DNA of 64,000 bases from Ectopseudomonas chengduensis (GCF_015712065.1 NZ_JACFYZ010000006.1:186001-250000); one strand, 5' to 3'; counted from the stretch's first letter, positions 46,996-56,124 are shown. Program-made: numbers and translations. The notes: generated by a model not told the origin, from the sequence alone.

Positions 46996-47268
46996 GGTGC
47001 CACCTGTTGAACGCGAAGGGGCAGAATAGCAGATGCCATCCGTTCGTCAGGAAGTCGATTTAAAACAATAAGTTGGTCGCTGTTTTTAAGGTTGATGCAA
47101 GGTTGTGGGGTGGCGCGGCAGCGCTCGGCTGTGCCAATCTCCGCGCCCCTGCCGGCCTTGGAACTTGTTTGGCGGGTATACGGTCAGTAGCCGTCTGTCG
47201 CGCATCGGCGTACAGCAGCCACCAACCGGATGAAGCCTCGGCGGCCTACCGCCTTCCCTGGAGAGTCG

Positions 47269-48684
47269 ATGTCGCGATTGCTGCTGATCCTGTGCCTGCT
47301 GGCTGCGCTGCCGTTGTCGGTCAGTGCGCGCGTGGCCGGCCCGCCGGAGGTCGGCAGTCAGGCCCGCAGCGCGCGCGATCTGCCGACGATTCGCAGCAGC
47401 GGTGAACTGCGGGTGCTGGTCAATCAGAGCCGCAACAGCTCGGGCTCGGTCAAGGGCCAGAGCATTGGCGTCGAGTACCACCGCCTGCGGGCGTTCGAGC
47501 AGTACCTCAACCGCAATTCTCGAGATGGTCGCAGCCTCAGACTGAAGATCATCCCCAAAGCCAAGGATCAGTTGCTTGGTGCATTGCAGCGCGGCGAGGG
47601 CGACCTGGTCGCACCCGGCGAACTGCTCAATGTACGCACCGGGCACGATGTCAGCGCCAGTACGGCGATTCGCCGCGAAGTACCTTTGGTGCTGGTGTCG
47701 AAGCAGGGTAACCGGCATTACCGCAGCCTCGAACAGCTGGCCGGGCGTAGTCTTTCATTGCCAGCGGGCAGCGCCGTGGGTGACGCGCTACGGTTGATCA
47801 ACCAGCAACTGGCTGATCGCAAACTGCCACCCATCGTGGTCGAGTGGGTCGACCCCAGTCTGGCCGTCGAAGATGTGCTGGAAATGGTTCAGGCCGGCAT
47901 CTTCGAACGTACTGCGGTGGAGCTGCCGATCGCCGAACGTTGGGCCAAGGTGATGCCCAAGTTGCGCGTCGACAAGCATCTGATCCTGGCGCGCGACGGC
48001 GACATGAAATGGTTCGTGCGCCCCGATGCGCCAATGCTGCGTGCCAGCATCGACCGTTTCTTCAGCAGCTATCAGAGCCCGGCCGACCAGGATGCGGCGT
48101 TCCAGCGTGTCTATCGCCGCTTATACAAGGTGCATTCGCCGCTAGGGCGCACCGAGCGACAGCGTCTGGAGAAGGTGCGCCCGGTGCTGCAGCAGCATGC
48201 CGAGCAGCAGGGTTTCGATTGGCTGATGCTGGCTGCGCTGGCATTCAAGGAGTCGACGTTGAACCCATCGGCGCGCGGCGCCAGCGGCGCGACCGGGCTG
48301 ATGCAGATCACCCCGGCGGCAGCGCGTAGCGTCGGGGTGAGCAACATCCAGAACCTCGACGGTAACGTCCAGGCCAGCAGCAAGTACCTGGCGATGATCC
48401 GCCGCAACTTCTTCAACAGCCCGCAGCTCAACGAGCGCGAGCGCATGGCCTTCGTCCTGGCTGGCTACAACCTGGGGCCGCAGCGGGTGCAGAGCCTGCG
48501 TGCCGAAGCACGCAGGCGTGGCCTCAATCCCAATCAATGGTTCTTCCAGGTCGAGCGTGTGGCCATGGAGCAGATGGGCATGGGCGTGGTGAGTTATGTG
48601 AATGCGGTGAATAAGTACTACCTTGCTTATGACCGTGAGCGCTATCTGCTCGAACCGCAAAGGCAGCGTCTGACGGCCAACTAA
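47269..48684 (+). CDS. MltF-like lytic transglycosylase with solute-binding domain
   Basis: 471 residues from the ATG at 47269 (CTGGAGAG upstream), with signal peptide MSRLLLILCLLAALPLSVSA. Residues ~45-290 form a periplasmic binding protein family 3 fold (SSGELRVLVNQSRNSS, IPKAKDQLLGALQRGEGDLVAPG). Residues ~310-450 are the SLT domain with the catalytic glutamate in ALAFKESTLNPSARGASGATGLMQITPAAA. MltF proteins cleave glycan strands and are regulated by muropeptide binding to the first domain. The neighbours match the second P. aeruginosa homologue (MltF2, PA2865). Confidence 0.9.
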   Translation: MSRLLLILCLLAALPLSVSARVAGPPEVGSQARSARDLPTIRSSGELRVLVNQSRNSSGSVKGQSIGVEYHRLRAFEQYLNRNSRDGRSLRLKIIPKAKDQLLGALQRGEGDLVAPGELLNVRTGHDVSASTAIRREVPLVLVSKQGNRHYRSLEQLAGRSLSLPAGSAVGDALRLINQQLADRKLPPIVVEWVDPSLAVEDVLEMVQAGIFERTAVELPIAERWAKVMPKLRVDKHLILARDGDMKWFVRPDAPMLRASIDRFFSSYQSPADQDAAFQRVYRRLYKVHSPLGRTERQRLEKVRPVLQQHAEQQGFDWLMLAALAFKESTLNPSARGASGATGLMQITPAAARSVGVSNIQNLDGNVQASSKYLAMIRRNFFNSPQLNERERMAFVLAGYNLGPQRVQSLRAEARRRGLNPNQWFFQVERVAMEQMGMGVVSYVNAVNKYYLAYDRERYLLEPQRQRLTAN

Positions 48685-48691
48685 ATATTTA

Positions 48692-48740
48692 TTTATTCGA
48701 TATTAATTACCGGTATTTTGCTGTTTTTTAATCGAATAAA
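48692..48740. repeat. Widely spaced inverted repeat in the doxX promoter region
   Basis: TTTATTCGAT at 48692-48701 and ATCGAATAAA at 48731-48740 are perfect 10-base inverted copies 29 bases apart. They lie in an AT-rich patch unusual for this window, 50-98 bases before the DoxX start codon. This could be a pair of half-operators or a long-loop hairpin. Confidence 0.5.
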
Positions 48741-48789
48741 TTGGCTATTCTGTGCGCCATCAACTCCCACACACGAAGGAAGCGCTGTA

Positions 48790-49224
48790 ATGAACAACCT
48801 GATCAAGAACATCACCGCCACCCAGGCCAGCTTCGGCATCACCATCCTGCGTATCGTCGCCGGCATTACCTTCGCCGCCCATGGCGCGCAGAAACTGTTC
48901 GGCTGGTTCGGTGGTTATGGTCTGGCTGGCGTGGCACAGTGGATGGAGAGCATCGGTCTGGCCCCGGGCTACCTGATGGCGCTGGCGGCTGGTAGCGCCG
49001 AGTTCTTCGGCGGCGTGGCGCTGATCATCGGTCTGCTGGTGCGTCCGGCTGCGGCGGTACTGGCCGTGACCATGCTGGTGGCGATCTTCACTGTGCACTT
49101 CGCCAACGGTTTCTTCATGAGCAACAATGGCTACGAGTTCGCCCTGGCTCTGCTGGCCATCAGCGTAGCGCTGGTGTTCGAAGGCGCCGGCAAGCTGTCG
49201 GTGGATGGCAAGATCGCTCGCTGA
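48790..49224 (+). CDS. DoxX family membrane protein
   Basis: 144 residues from the ATG at 48790, with AAGGAAG seven bases upstream. Four membrane helices are visible: GITILRIVAGITFAAHGAQKLFG, MALAAGSAEFFGGVALIIGLL, AAAVLAVTMLVAIFTVHFA and FALALLAISVALVFEG. The HGxQK motif after helix 1 is conserved. Family members have been linked to redox stress, quinone or thiosulfate metabolism; the role here is unknown. The gene ends at a strong terminator. Its promoter region is AT-rich and carries an inverted repeat. Confidence 0.9.
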   Translation: MNNLIKNITATQASFGITILRIVAGITFAAHGAQKLFGWFGGYGLAGVAQWMESIGLAPGYLMALAAGSAEFFGGVALIIGLLVRPAAAVLAVTMLVAIFTVHFANGFFMSNNGYEFALALLAISVALVFEGAGKLSVDGKIAR

Positions 49225-49244
49225 TCGAACCCTGCAATAACGAG

Positions 49245-49269
49245 AAGGCCCGCAAATGCGGGCCTTTTT
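49245..49269. terminator. Terminator between doxX and the LysR gene
   Basis: AAGGCCCGC and GCGGGCCTT form a 9-bp stem with loop AAAT followed by TTT; on the other strand it is preceded by A residues. It lies between two converging genes and may serve both. Confidence 0.8.
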
Positions 49270-49287
49270 GCGTTCAACGCCGAGCGG

Positions 49288-50223
49288 TCAGTTGTTAGCG
49301 GCTTGCTCGGCCTTTTTCTCCTGCGCGGCGACCTGCTGCGCCAGTTCGATCATCTGCTCGCGCATCCAGCGGTTGGCCGGGTCCTGATCGGTGCTTTCGT
49401 GCCAGTAAAGGTGAGTTTCCAGGGCCGGCACATCACCGACCGGCAGGGCCACATGATGCAGGTTGTGGCGGCGGGCGAAGCGCTCCGGCACGGTCATCAC
49501 CATGTCGGTCTGCTGCAGCACGCTGCCGGCCATCAGGTAGTGCTGCGAGCGCAGGGCAATCTTGCGCTGGATGCCCATCTTGCCCAGGGCCAGATCCACA
49601 TAGCCGAGGCCACTGCGGCGGCTGGAGATGTGGATGTGGCTCAGTGACAGGTATTCGTCGAGGCTGATCTTTTCCTTGGCCAGCGGATGCCCCTGGCGCA
49701 TAGCGCAGACATAACGATCATCCAGCAACTTGACGTGACGAACCTGCGGGTCGGTATTGAGTGGTGCGTCGACGGCAAAATCGAGACGGCCGGCGGCCAG
49801 TTCCTTGGTGGTTTCGCGGCGCTTGGCCAGGAAGCTCTCGATGCACACGTTCGGCGCCAGGCGACGCAGGCGCTGGAACAGCGGTGGCAGGAGGATCTGC
49901 TCCGACAGGTCGGTCATGCTGATGCGGTAGGTCTTGCCGGCCTGCTGCGGGTTGAAGGTTCGGCTTTCCTGCACGGAAACGCGCAGCAACTGCAGGGCGT
50001 TGCGCACCGGGCCGATGATGTTCTGCGCCATCGGCGTCGGCACCATGCCCTGGGCGGTACGCACGAACAGCGGGTCGTTGAAGGTTTCGCGCAGACGAGC
50101 GAGGGCGTTGGAAACCGCTGGTTGGGTAATGCCGACGATCTGCCCGGCACGGGTCAGGTTGGCCTCGGTGTAGATGGCGTCGAAGACGATGAAGAGGTTC
50201 AGATCCACCTTGGTCAGGTTCAT
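49288..50223 (-). CDS. LysR family transcriptional regulator
   Basis: 311 residues. The N-terminal winged helix-turn-helix is TRAGQIVGITQPAVSNALARLRETFNDPLFVRTAQGM. The C-terminal effector domain has two halves (about 90-160 and 265-300 versus 161-265). It is divergent from an acyl-CoA dehydrogenase gene, the usual arrangement for a LysR activator and its target. The shared 150-base gap contains a T-N11-A palindrome. The tail after residue 295 is charged and Ala/Lys-rich, probably disordered. Confidence 0.92.
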   Translation of the reverse strand: MNLTKVDLNLFIVFDAIYTEANLTRAGQIVGITQPAVSNALARLRETFNDPLFVRTAQGMVPTPMAQNIIGPVRNALQLLRVSVQESRTFNPQQAGKTYRISMTDLSEQILLPPLFQRLRRLAPNVCIESFLAKRRETTKELAAGRLDFAVDAPLNTDPQVRHVKLLDDRYVCAMRQGHPLAKEKISLDEYLSLSHIHISSRRSGLGYVDLALGKMGIQRKIALRSQHYLMAGSVLQQTDMVMTVPERFARRHNLHHVALPVGDVPALETHLYWHESTDQDPANRWMREQMIELAQQVAAQEKKAEQAANN

Positions 50224-50246
50224 GCCGGCAGTGCTCCAGGGGGCGT

Positions 50247-50285
50247 CGATATCAATCGATCATATATCGGTTATGAATGTTCATA
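50247..50285. promoter_or_regulatory. LysR-type operator region between LysR and acyl-CoA dehydrogenase genes
   Basis: CGATAT-N11-ATATCG at 50247-50269 is a perfect 6-bp dyad with the T-N11-A core of LysR boxes. A second dyad, TATGAA-TG-TTCATA, follows at 50272-50285. Both lie in the divergent gap, about 24 bases upstream of the LysR start and 90-125 bases upstream of the dehydrogenase start. Confidence 0.6.
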
Positions 50286-50373
50286 CACGCTGAAAATAGG
50301 TTAGATAAATCTTAAGCGCTGTTCTAGCATCATTTCCACAACCTCTCACCCTTTATTGCAAACAGGTAATTCC

Positions 50374-51603
50374 ATGGATTTCGCCTATTCCCCGAAGGTT
50401 CAAGAGCTGCGTGAGCGCGTCAGCGCATTCATGGAGGCGCACGTCTACCCGGCTGAAGCGGTGTTCGAGCAGCAGGTAGCCGAAGGTGATCGTTGGCAGC
50501 CGACCGCGATCATGGAGGAGCTGAAGAACAAGGCCAAAGCCGAAGGTCTGTGGAATCTGTTTCTGCCCGCGTCGGACTACGGTGCCGGCCTGACCAACAC
50601 CGAATACGCACCGCTGGCGGAGATCATGGGGCGTTCGCTGATCGGCCCCGAGCCGTTCAACTGCGCCGCGCCGGATACCGGCAACATGGAAGTGCTGGTG
50701 CGCTACGGCAACGAGGCGCAAAAGCAGCAATGGCTGGAGCCGCTGCTGTCCGGCGAGATTCGTTCCGCGTTCGCCATGACCGAGCCAGGCGTGGCTTCGA
50801 GCGACGCCACCAACATGCAGGCCAATGCTCGTCGTGAGGGCGATGAGTGGGTCATCAACGGCCGCAAGTGGTGGACCTCCGGTGCCTGCGACCCGCGCTG
50901 CAAGGTGATGATCTTCATGGGCCTGACCAACCCGGACGCGCCGCGCCACCAGCAGCACTCGATGATCCTGGTGCCGATGGATGCGCCAGGCGTCACCGTA
51001 CTGCGCCCGCTGCCGGTGTTCGGTTATGACGACGCGCCACATGGCCATGCCGAAGTGCTGTTCGAGAACGTGCGCGTGCCTTACGAGAGCGTATTGCTCG
51101 GTGAAGGGCGTGGCTTCGAGATCGCCCAGGGGCGCCTCGGCCCGGGTCGTATCCACCACTGCATGCGTTCGATCGGCATGGCCGAGCGCGCCCTGGAGCT
51201 GATGTGCAAGCGCGCTGTTTCGCGGACCGCCTTTGGCAAGCCGCTGGCGCGCCTGGGTGGCAATATCGATCACATCGCCGATTCGCGCATGGAGATCAAT
51301 CAGGCGCGTCTGCTGACCCTGAACGCGGCCTACATGATGGATACCGTGGGCAACAAGATCGCCGCCAGCGAAATCGCCCAGATCAAGGTGGTGGCGCCCA
51401 ACGTGGCACTCAAGGTGATCGACCGGGCGATCCAGATGCACGGCGGCGCGGGCGTCTCCAGCGACTTCCCGCTGGCCTACTGGTACGCCATGCAGCGCAC
51501 CCTGCGCCTGGCCGATGGCCCGGACGAGGTGCATCGCGCCGCCATCGGCAAGTTCGAGATTGGCAAGTACGTGCCGCGCGACGTGATGAAAGCCAGCCGC
51601 TGA
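50374..51603 (+). CDS. Acyl-CoA dehydrogenase family protein
   Basis: 409 residues from the ATG at 50374. The FAD- and substrate-binding motif [16 protein letters not shown] and the later [20 protein letters not shown] are typical. [42 protein letters not shown] is the C-terminal signature; the acid in DGPDEVH lies where many members have the base. The subclass resembles ACAD10/11-like and long-chain enzymes acting on branched or hydroxylated acyl-CoA. It is probably under control of the divergent LysR protein. A strong terminator follows. Confidence 0.93.
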   Translation: MDFAYSPKVQELRERVSAFMEAHVYPAEAVFEQQVAEGDRWQPTAIMEELKNKAKAEGLWNLFLPASDYGAGLTNTEYAPLAEIMGRSLIGPEPFNCAAPDTGNMEVLVRYGNEAQKQQWLEPLLSGEIRSAFAMTEPGVASSDATNMQANARREGDEWVINGRKWWTSGACDPRCKVMIFMGLTNPDAPRHQQHSMILVPMDAPGVTVLRPLPVFGYDDAPHGHAEVLFENVRVPYESVLLGEGRGFEIAQGRLGPGRIHHCMRSIGMAERALELMCKRAVSRTAFGKPLARLGGNIDHIADSRMEINQARLLTLNAAYMMDTVGNKIAASEIAQIKVVAPNVALKVIDRAIQMHGGAGVSSDFPLAYWYAMQRTLRLADGPDEVHRAAIGKFEIGKYVPRDVMKASR

Positions 51604-51619
51604 TCCTGCAAGCCAAAGC

Positions 51620-51650
51620 AAAGAGGCCCGCATCTGCGGGCCTCTTTGTT
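51620..51650. terminator. Bidirectional terminator after the acyl-CoA dehydrogenase gene
   Basis: AAGAGGCCCGCA and TGCGGGCCTCTT form a perfect 12-bp stem with a 2-base tip, followed by TGTTTG and preceded by A-rich sequence. It separates the gene from the converging terC. Confidence 0.88.
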
Positions 51651-51691
51651 TGTCAGTCGTCGACTGCTCGGTCGTCCGGCTACGCCGTTGC

Positions 51692-52684
51692 TCAGTGTTC
51701 CGGGGCCCTCTGGTCGCGGGTATTGAGCAGCGACAGGATCACCCCGCCTGCCAGCAGCCCCAGGGTGACGCCAAGCGAGAGCAGGGCGGGAACCTTGATC
51801 AGGTCGTGCAGGAAGATCTTGCCGCCGATATACATCAGCACCAGCGCCAGGGCGTACTTCAGGTAGATGAAGCGGTGCATCAGTGCGGCCAGAGCGAAGT
51901 ACAGCGCGCGCAGGCCGAGAATGGCGAAGATGTTCGAGGTGTAAACGATGAACGGGTCCTGCGAGATGGCCAGTACCGCCGGCACGCTGTCCACTGCGAA
52001 CACCAGGTCGGCCAGTTCGATCAGCACCAGCGCCAGCAGCAGCGGGGTGGCATAGAGCAGCGGCTTGCCACTGACCTGATCCTTCAGGCGCACCAGGAAC
52101 TTGCCTTCGTGCAGCTCATCGGTGACGCGAATGTGCTTGCGCACGAAGCGGATCACCGGATTCTGCGCCAGGTCCGGATGCGACTCTTCGTCACCGCCGC
52201 TGCGCAGCATCTTGACGCCGCTGAACAGCAGGAAGGCGCCGAAGAGGTAGAGAATCCAGTCGAACTGCTGCACCAGGGCCGTGCCCAGACCGATCATGAT
52301 CGCGCGCAGCACGATCACCCCGAGAATGCCCCAGAACAGCACGCGGTGCTGGTACTTACGCGGGATGTTGAAGTAGCCGAGGATCATCGCCATGACGAAG
52401 ACGTTGTCCATCGACAGCGATTGCTCCACCAGGAAGCCGGTGTAGTACTCCATCGCCTTGGTACCGCCGAGCTGCCACCAGATCCAGCCGCCGAAGGCAA
52501 CGCCGACACTGAAATAGCCGGAATACAGCAGCAGGCTCTCGCGCATCTCGATTTCATGCTGATCGCGATGCAGTACGCCGAGGTCGAGTACCAGTAGGGT
52601 GATGATCAGTACCAGAAAGGCCAGCCAGAACCAGCCGGGGGTACCGAAGATGGGGGATGTCAAAAAGGCAAGTAGAGCGTCCAT
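51692..52684 (-). CDS. TerC/Alx family membrane protein
   Basis: 330 residues from the ATG at 52684, with GGGAGGG upstream. Nine or so membrane helices are visible. The family signatures EQSLSMDNVFVMAMILGYF and ELADLVFAVDSVPAVLAISQDPFIVYTSNIFAILGLRALYF carry the intramembrane aspartates. Alx/TerC proteins export or handle manganese and other metals. The ~160-base leader contains two hairpins (52705-52760). This could be a control element, but I do not find the yybP-ykoY riboswitch core. Confidence 0.92.
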   Translation of the reverse strand: MDALLAFLTSPIFGTPGWFWLAFLVLIITLLVLDLGVLHRDQHEIEMRESLLLYSGYFSVGVAFGGWIWWQLGGTKAMEYYTGFLVEQSLSMDNVFVMAMILGYFNIPRKYQHRVLFWGILGVIVLRAIMIGLGTALVQQFDWILYLFGAFLLFSGVKMLRSGGDEESHPDLAQNPVIRFVRKHIRVTDELHEGKFLVRLKDQVSGKPLLYATPLLLALVLIELADLVFAVDSVPAVLAISQDPFIVYTSNIFAILGLRALYFALAALMHRFIYLKYALALVLMYIGGKIFLHDLIKVPALLSLGVTLGLLAGGVILSLLNTRDQRAPEH

Positions 52685-52704
52685 GAGCCCTCCCTTATGT
52701 CTGC

Positions 52705-52760
52705 CTGAGTTGAAAGAAATCGACTCAGTGACTCCGACATCACGGTGAGAAAACTCACCG
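52705..52760 (-). promoter_or_regulatory. Structured leader of the terC gene
   Basis: On the minus strand CGGTGAG-TTTT-CTCACCG (52743-52760) is a perfect 7-bp hairpin. CTGAGT-N12-ACTCAG (52705-52728) is a second one, ending 20 bases before the start codon. Neither is followed by a T-run, so they are not obvious terminators. Confidence 0.45.
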
Positions 52761-52846
52761 CCAGAGGGGCCCGGCGTCACGCGCTGCAAAGACTAGCGCC
52801 GAGCCCTTACTCTGCCAAGCCCTTTGTAAGGAAATATTTTCAGGCG

Positions 52847-54226
52847 TCAGTAGACCCAGACTTCGACACGGCGATTACGGATGCGGCCATTGTTCTGATC
52901 ATTGGCCGCCACCGGTAGCTCGCTGCCCATACCGGTGATTTCACGAAACAGTACGCCTTGTTTGGCCAGCTCGCGGCGCACGGCCATGGCGCGCAGTTTC
53001 GACAGCAGTTCGGCGCGCTCGGGGTCGCTCTTCGGATCGCCGAAACCCACCAGCACCACCTTGTCCTGCAGCTTGTCGTGCTGCTTGAGATAGTCCAGCA
53101 CCCGCTGCAAATCGCGATGGGCTTTGTTATCCAGCGTTGCGCTGCCTTCCTGGAAGCGGAAGTTCACCGACAGGCGCTGCGCCTGCTTTGCCAGTTGCTG
53201 GTACTCCGCTGGCATCTGCGCATCTGCGGCGACCTTGATCGCCTGGACGGTCTGGGCGATGAAACCGCTGTTGTCGACAATGGCCTGGCCGCGTGGGCTG
53301 TGGGCGAAGTCGATCAGTGCGCGCACCCAGGGATTGGCCAGTTGCGGGTCGTTGTAGAGAAACAGGCGGCGTGCCAGGGGGTAGTCCTCGGTGGCGATCA
53401 GCGTGGTGCTCGGTGGCATCGGCTGAGAATTGCCCGCAGCGACGGCGACAGCCTTGGCCTGGCGGATGTAGGGCAGGCCAATGAAACCGATGCCATTGGC
53501 ATCGCTGCTCACCGCATCAGACAGTTGGGCGCTGGATTCGAAGCGTTGCGCGCCGGCGGCGAGTGTGCGCCCGCCTGGAGCCAGCACCAGCTCCTTGAAG
53601 GTGTCGTAGGTGCCGGAATTGTCATCGCGTGCGTAGGGGCGAACCTTGCCGGGTTTGCCGCCCAGCGCAGCCCAGTCTCCGATCTCGCCGGAAAACAGCT
53701 GCGCGATCTGCTCCACACTCAGCGTTCCAATCGGGTTCGATGGATGGACGATGATCGCCAGACCATCGATGGCGATGACCTGTTCACTCTGCGGACTGCG
53801 CAGATCGCCAAGGGTCGCCAGGGTAGCGGCTTCGCCATCCTTGATCGGCCGCGACGAGGCGGCCAGATCGGCGCTGCCGTCCTTGAGCGAGGTAAAACCG
53901 GTGCCAGAGCCGTGAGCGGCGACTTCGACTATCACCTGGCGGCCGTCGGCCCGGCGCGCGAGCAGGCGCTGCTCGTTTTCCCGGGCACCTTCTTCGCTGT
54001 GGATATCGTGCAGGCCCTGAGCTTCGAACAGCCCTTTGACCAGCTCCGGGCCGAGCTTGGCACCAATGGTGTTGGAGCCCTGGATGCGCAGTACCGGTTG
54101 GTTGCCCTCGGAGGCTGGTAGTGCGGCGAAGACGGAAAGAGGCAGGGCGTAGCAGATGAAACCGATCAGCAGCAGGGACAGAGTACGACCCCAGAGGTCG
54201 CGGTCGGCGGACAGGGCGCGCGGCAT
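52847..54226 (-). CDS. Fusion of a PstS-like phosphate-binding domain with an OmpA C-terminal domain
   Basis: 459 residues with a signal region ending near residue 35 (LLLIGFICYALPLSVFAALPA). Residues ~45-310 are a PstS-like fold: RIQGSNTIGAKLGPELVKGL, AHGSGTGFTSLKDGSADLAASSRPI and RDDNSGTYDTFKELVL line a phosphate site. Residues ~340-459 are OmpA-like (LSVNFRFQEGSATLDNKAHRDLQRVLDYL...RIRNRRVEVWVY), which binds peptidoglycan. The protein may tether anion capture to the cell wall. No Pst permease genes are nearby. A start further in is possible, but the signal supports the given one. Confidence 0.88.
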   Translation of the reverse strand: MPRALSADRDLWGRTLSLLLIGFICYALPLSVFAALPASEGNQPVLRIQGSNTIGAKLGPELVKGLFEAQGLHDIHSEEGARENEQRLLARRADGRQVIVEVAAHGSGTGFTSLKDGSADLAASSRPIKDGEAATLATLGDLRSPQSEQVIAIDGLAIIVHPSNPIGTLSVEQIAQLFSGEIGDWAALGGKPGKVRPYARDDNSGTYDTFKELVLAPGGRTLAAGAQRFESSAQLSDAVSSDANGIGFIGLPYIRQAKAVAVAAGNSQPMPPSTTLIATEDYPLARRLFLYNDPQLANPWVRALIDFAHSPRGQAIVDNSGFIAQTVQAIKVAADAQMPAEYQQLAKQAQRLSVNFRFQEGSATLDNKAHRDLQRVLDYLKQHDKLQDKVVLVGFGDPKSDPERAELLSKLRAMAVRRELAKQGVLFREITGMGSELPVAANDQNNGRIRNRRVEVWVY

Positions 54227-54327
54227 GCGGCAGGCACCTTCTAGTGGGTGAGAGAAAGTGCCGCGCAGATTAAGTCAGTCAGATTGCAGTCATGTGACGG
54301 GGCGCGTCATCTCACGCGCCCCCAGTT

Positions 54328-55140
54328 TCAGTTCAGTTCCAGCCAGATCGGCGCATGGTCCGATGGCTTGTCCATTCCACGCAGGTCGTAATCGATGCCG
54401 GCATCCTTGAAGCGCGCCTGCAACGGCTGGCTGGCGAGGATCACGTCGATGCGCAGGCCGCGCTTTGGCTCGTCTTCGAAGCCGCGACTGCGGTAGTCGA
54501 ACCAACTGAAACGGTCATTCACCTCGGGATTGAGGTGGCGGAAGCTGTCCACCAGGCCCCAGCTCTTCAGCGTCGCCAGCCACTCGCGTTCCTCCGGCAG
54601 GAAGCTGCACTTGCCGGTTTTCAGCCAGCGCAGGCGATTGGGCTCGCCGATGCCGATGTCGCAATCTTCCGGGCTGATGTTGATGTCGCCCATCACTACC
54701 AGCGCCTGCTGCGGATCGAAGTGCTCCACCAGCAGTTGCTGCAGGTCGGCGTAGAAGCGCTGCTTGGCCGGGAATTTCACCGGGTGGTCACGGCTTTCGC
54801 CCTGCGGGAAATAGCCGTTCATGACAGTGACCGGGTTGCCATTGGCATCGGCGAAGGTGCCGTAGATGAAGCGGCGTTGAGAGTCTTCTCCATCGCCGGG
54901 AAACCCCTTGTGCAGGCTCAGTGGCTCCTGACGCGAGAGCAGGGCGACGCCATAGTGGCCTTTCTGGCCGTGGTAATGCACGTGGTAGCCGAGCTGGCGG
55001 ATCTCGGCTTCGGGGAACTGCTCATCGGCCACCTTGGTTTCCTGCAGGCCGATCACGTCCGGCTGGTGTTTTTCGATCAAGGCTTGCAATTGATGAGGGC
55101 GCGCACGCAGGCCATTGATATTGAAAGAGACGATTTTCAT
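54328..55140 (-). CDS. xthA: Exodeoxyribonuclease III
   Basis: 270 residues from the ATG at 55140 ([15 protein letters not shown]), the standard start and length. The enzyme is an AP endonuclease and 3'-5' exonuclease in base excision repair. The metal-binding asparagine is in FNINGLR, the glutamate in LQETKV, and the pair in [12 protein letters not shown] and in the terminal SDHAPIW. It is cytoplasmic. The upstream gap (55141-55411) holds a REP-like palindrome. Confidence 0.96.
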   Translation of the reverse strand: MKIVSFNINGLRARPHQLQALIEKHQPDVIGLQETKVADEQFPEAEIRQLGYHVHYHGQKGHYGVALLSRQEPLSLHKGFPGDGEDSQRRFIYGTFADANGNPVTVMNGYFPQGESRDHPVKFPAKQRFYADLQQLLVEHFDPQQALVVMGDINISPEDCDIGIGEPNRLRWLKTGKCSFLPEEREWLATLKSWGLVDSFRHLNPEVNDRFSWFDYRSRGFEDEPKRGLRIDVILASQPLQARFKDAGIDYDLRGMDKPSDHAPIWLELN

Positions 55141-55210
55141 GGGCAGCGGGTCCTGGGCTAACGGGCATGCCACGAGAGGCATCCCGGATGATGAAAGCCT
55201 TCGCGGCATG

Positions 55211-55270
55211 CCTTCCCTCATCCGGCGCTTCGCGCCACCTTCTCCCGAAGGGAGAAGGGTATGAGGAAGG
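55211..55270. repeat. REP-like intergenic palindromic element
   Basis: The ends CCTTCCCTCAT and ATGAGGAAGG are inverted copies with one extra C. Inside are two perfect hairpins, GGCGC-TTC-GCGCC and CCTTCTCCC-GAA-GGGAGAAGG, giving a cloverleaf-like 60-base unit. Elements of this form are dispersed in many Pseudomonas genomes. It lies between xthA and the GNAT gene, and I see no second copy in the window. Confidence 0.7.
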
Positions 55271-55411
55271 TGTCGCTGCGCGACTTTCAGATTAAACGGC
55301 GATGCTAGCCGATCCTCGGCGCTCGCGGCCAGCGCCTGGCGGGCGTGATGAGGTGGTGCTAAGTTGGCTGGGACGCGCCTGACCCACAACGCATAACAAC
55401 AGAGGTCTGCC

Positions 55412-56056
55412 ATGCCCAACAACGCTCCAGCAGAAGTGCGCATGCTCGATGGTGGTTACGCCCGCGAGGTCCGTTCGCTGCTCTACCACGCCTATCGCCA
55501 CGAGCCGACCTTCGCCTACCTGTTCGAAGCGCAGCGACCGGGTTTTGATCAGCGTGTGCGCGCGACGATTCGCGAACTTGTGCAGCAGCACTTCGCCGAG
55601 GATCTGCCGGCCATTGGCCTGCTGATCGATGACCGCCTGATCGGCGCAGCGTTGATCGCGCCACCGCAGCGCCGTCTGGATATCACCGAAAGCTGGGGGT
55701 GGCGTCTGCGCATGCTGCTGAGCACCGGTTTCAGCTGCACCAAGCGCTATCTCGAGTACCACGATGCGGTGCTTACCAGTCTGCCGCCCGGGCCTTACCA
55801 CGTGCTGCCGCTACTGGGCATTCACCCCGAGTTTCAGGGGCAGCATCGCGGCGAGCAGTTGCTCGAGGCGCTGCACGACTGGTGTGCCCAGGACAGCGGC
55901 TCGCAAGGCGTGGTGCTGGATACCGGCAATGCGCGCTATCTGGATTTCTACCGGCGCCAGGGCTACGAGGAAATCGGCGAGCTGGCCATAGGCCCGGTGG
56001 TCGAACACGTGTTCTTTCATCCCAACCCACAACCGGTGGTCAGAGCCAGCGCCTGA
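55412..56056 (+). CDS. GNAT family N-acetyltransferase
   Basis: 214 residues. The acetyl-CoA pyrophosphate loop [25 protein letters not shown] (about residues 132-156) is the GNAT motif A, and [23 protein letters not shown] is motif B. It resembles the GNAT proteins of unknown acceptor near tamA. The beginning is supported by AACAACAGAGG upstream. It is cytoplasmic. It is followed by tamA after 68 bases on the same strand. Confidence 0.9.
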   Translation: MPNNAPAEVRMLDGGYAREVRSLLYHAYRHEPTFAYLFEAQRPGFDQRVRATIRELVQQHFAEDLPAIGLLIDDRLIGAALIAPPQRRLDITESWGWRLRMLLSTGFSCTKRYLEYHDAVLTSLPPGPYHVLPLLGIHPEFQGQHRGEQLLEALHDWCAQDSGSQGVVLDTGNARYLDFYRRQGYEEIGELAIGPVVEHVFFHPNPQPVVRASA

Positions 56057-56124
56057 ACTGCGGCTGTCTGGCGCGCGTTCAACGGCTCTGGCGTGGGCTC
56101 CGCTCCGTGGTAGCATCCTCCGCC

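Noticed and set aside
47165..47180. GGCGGGTATA at 47171 as a third ECF promoter copy
   Set aside because: The CGGGTATA block is present, but there is no ATCCA block 13 bases upstream.
52761..52846. Possible yybP-ykoY manganese riboswitch before terC
   Set aside because: The gene context fits, but the conserved GGGGAGTAG-type core is not present; only generic hairpins can be supported.
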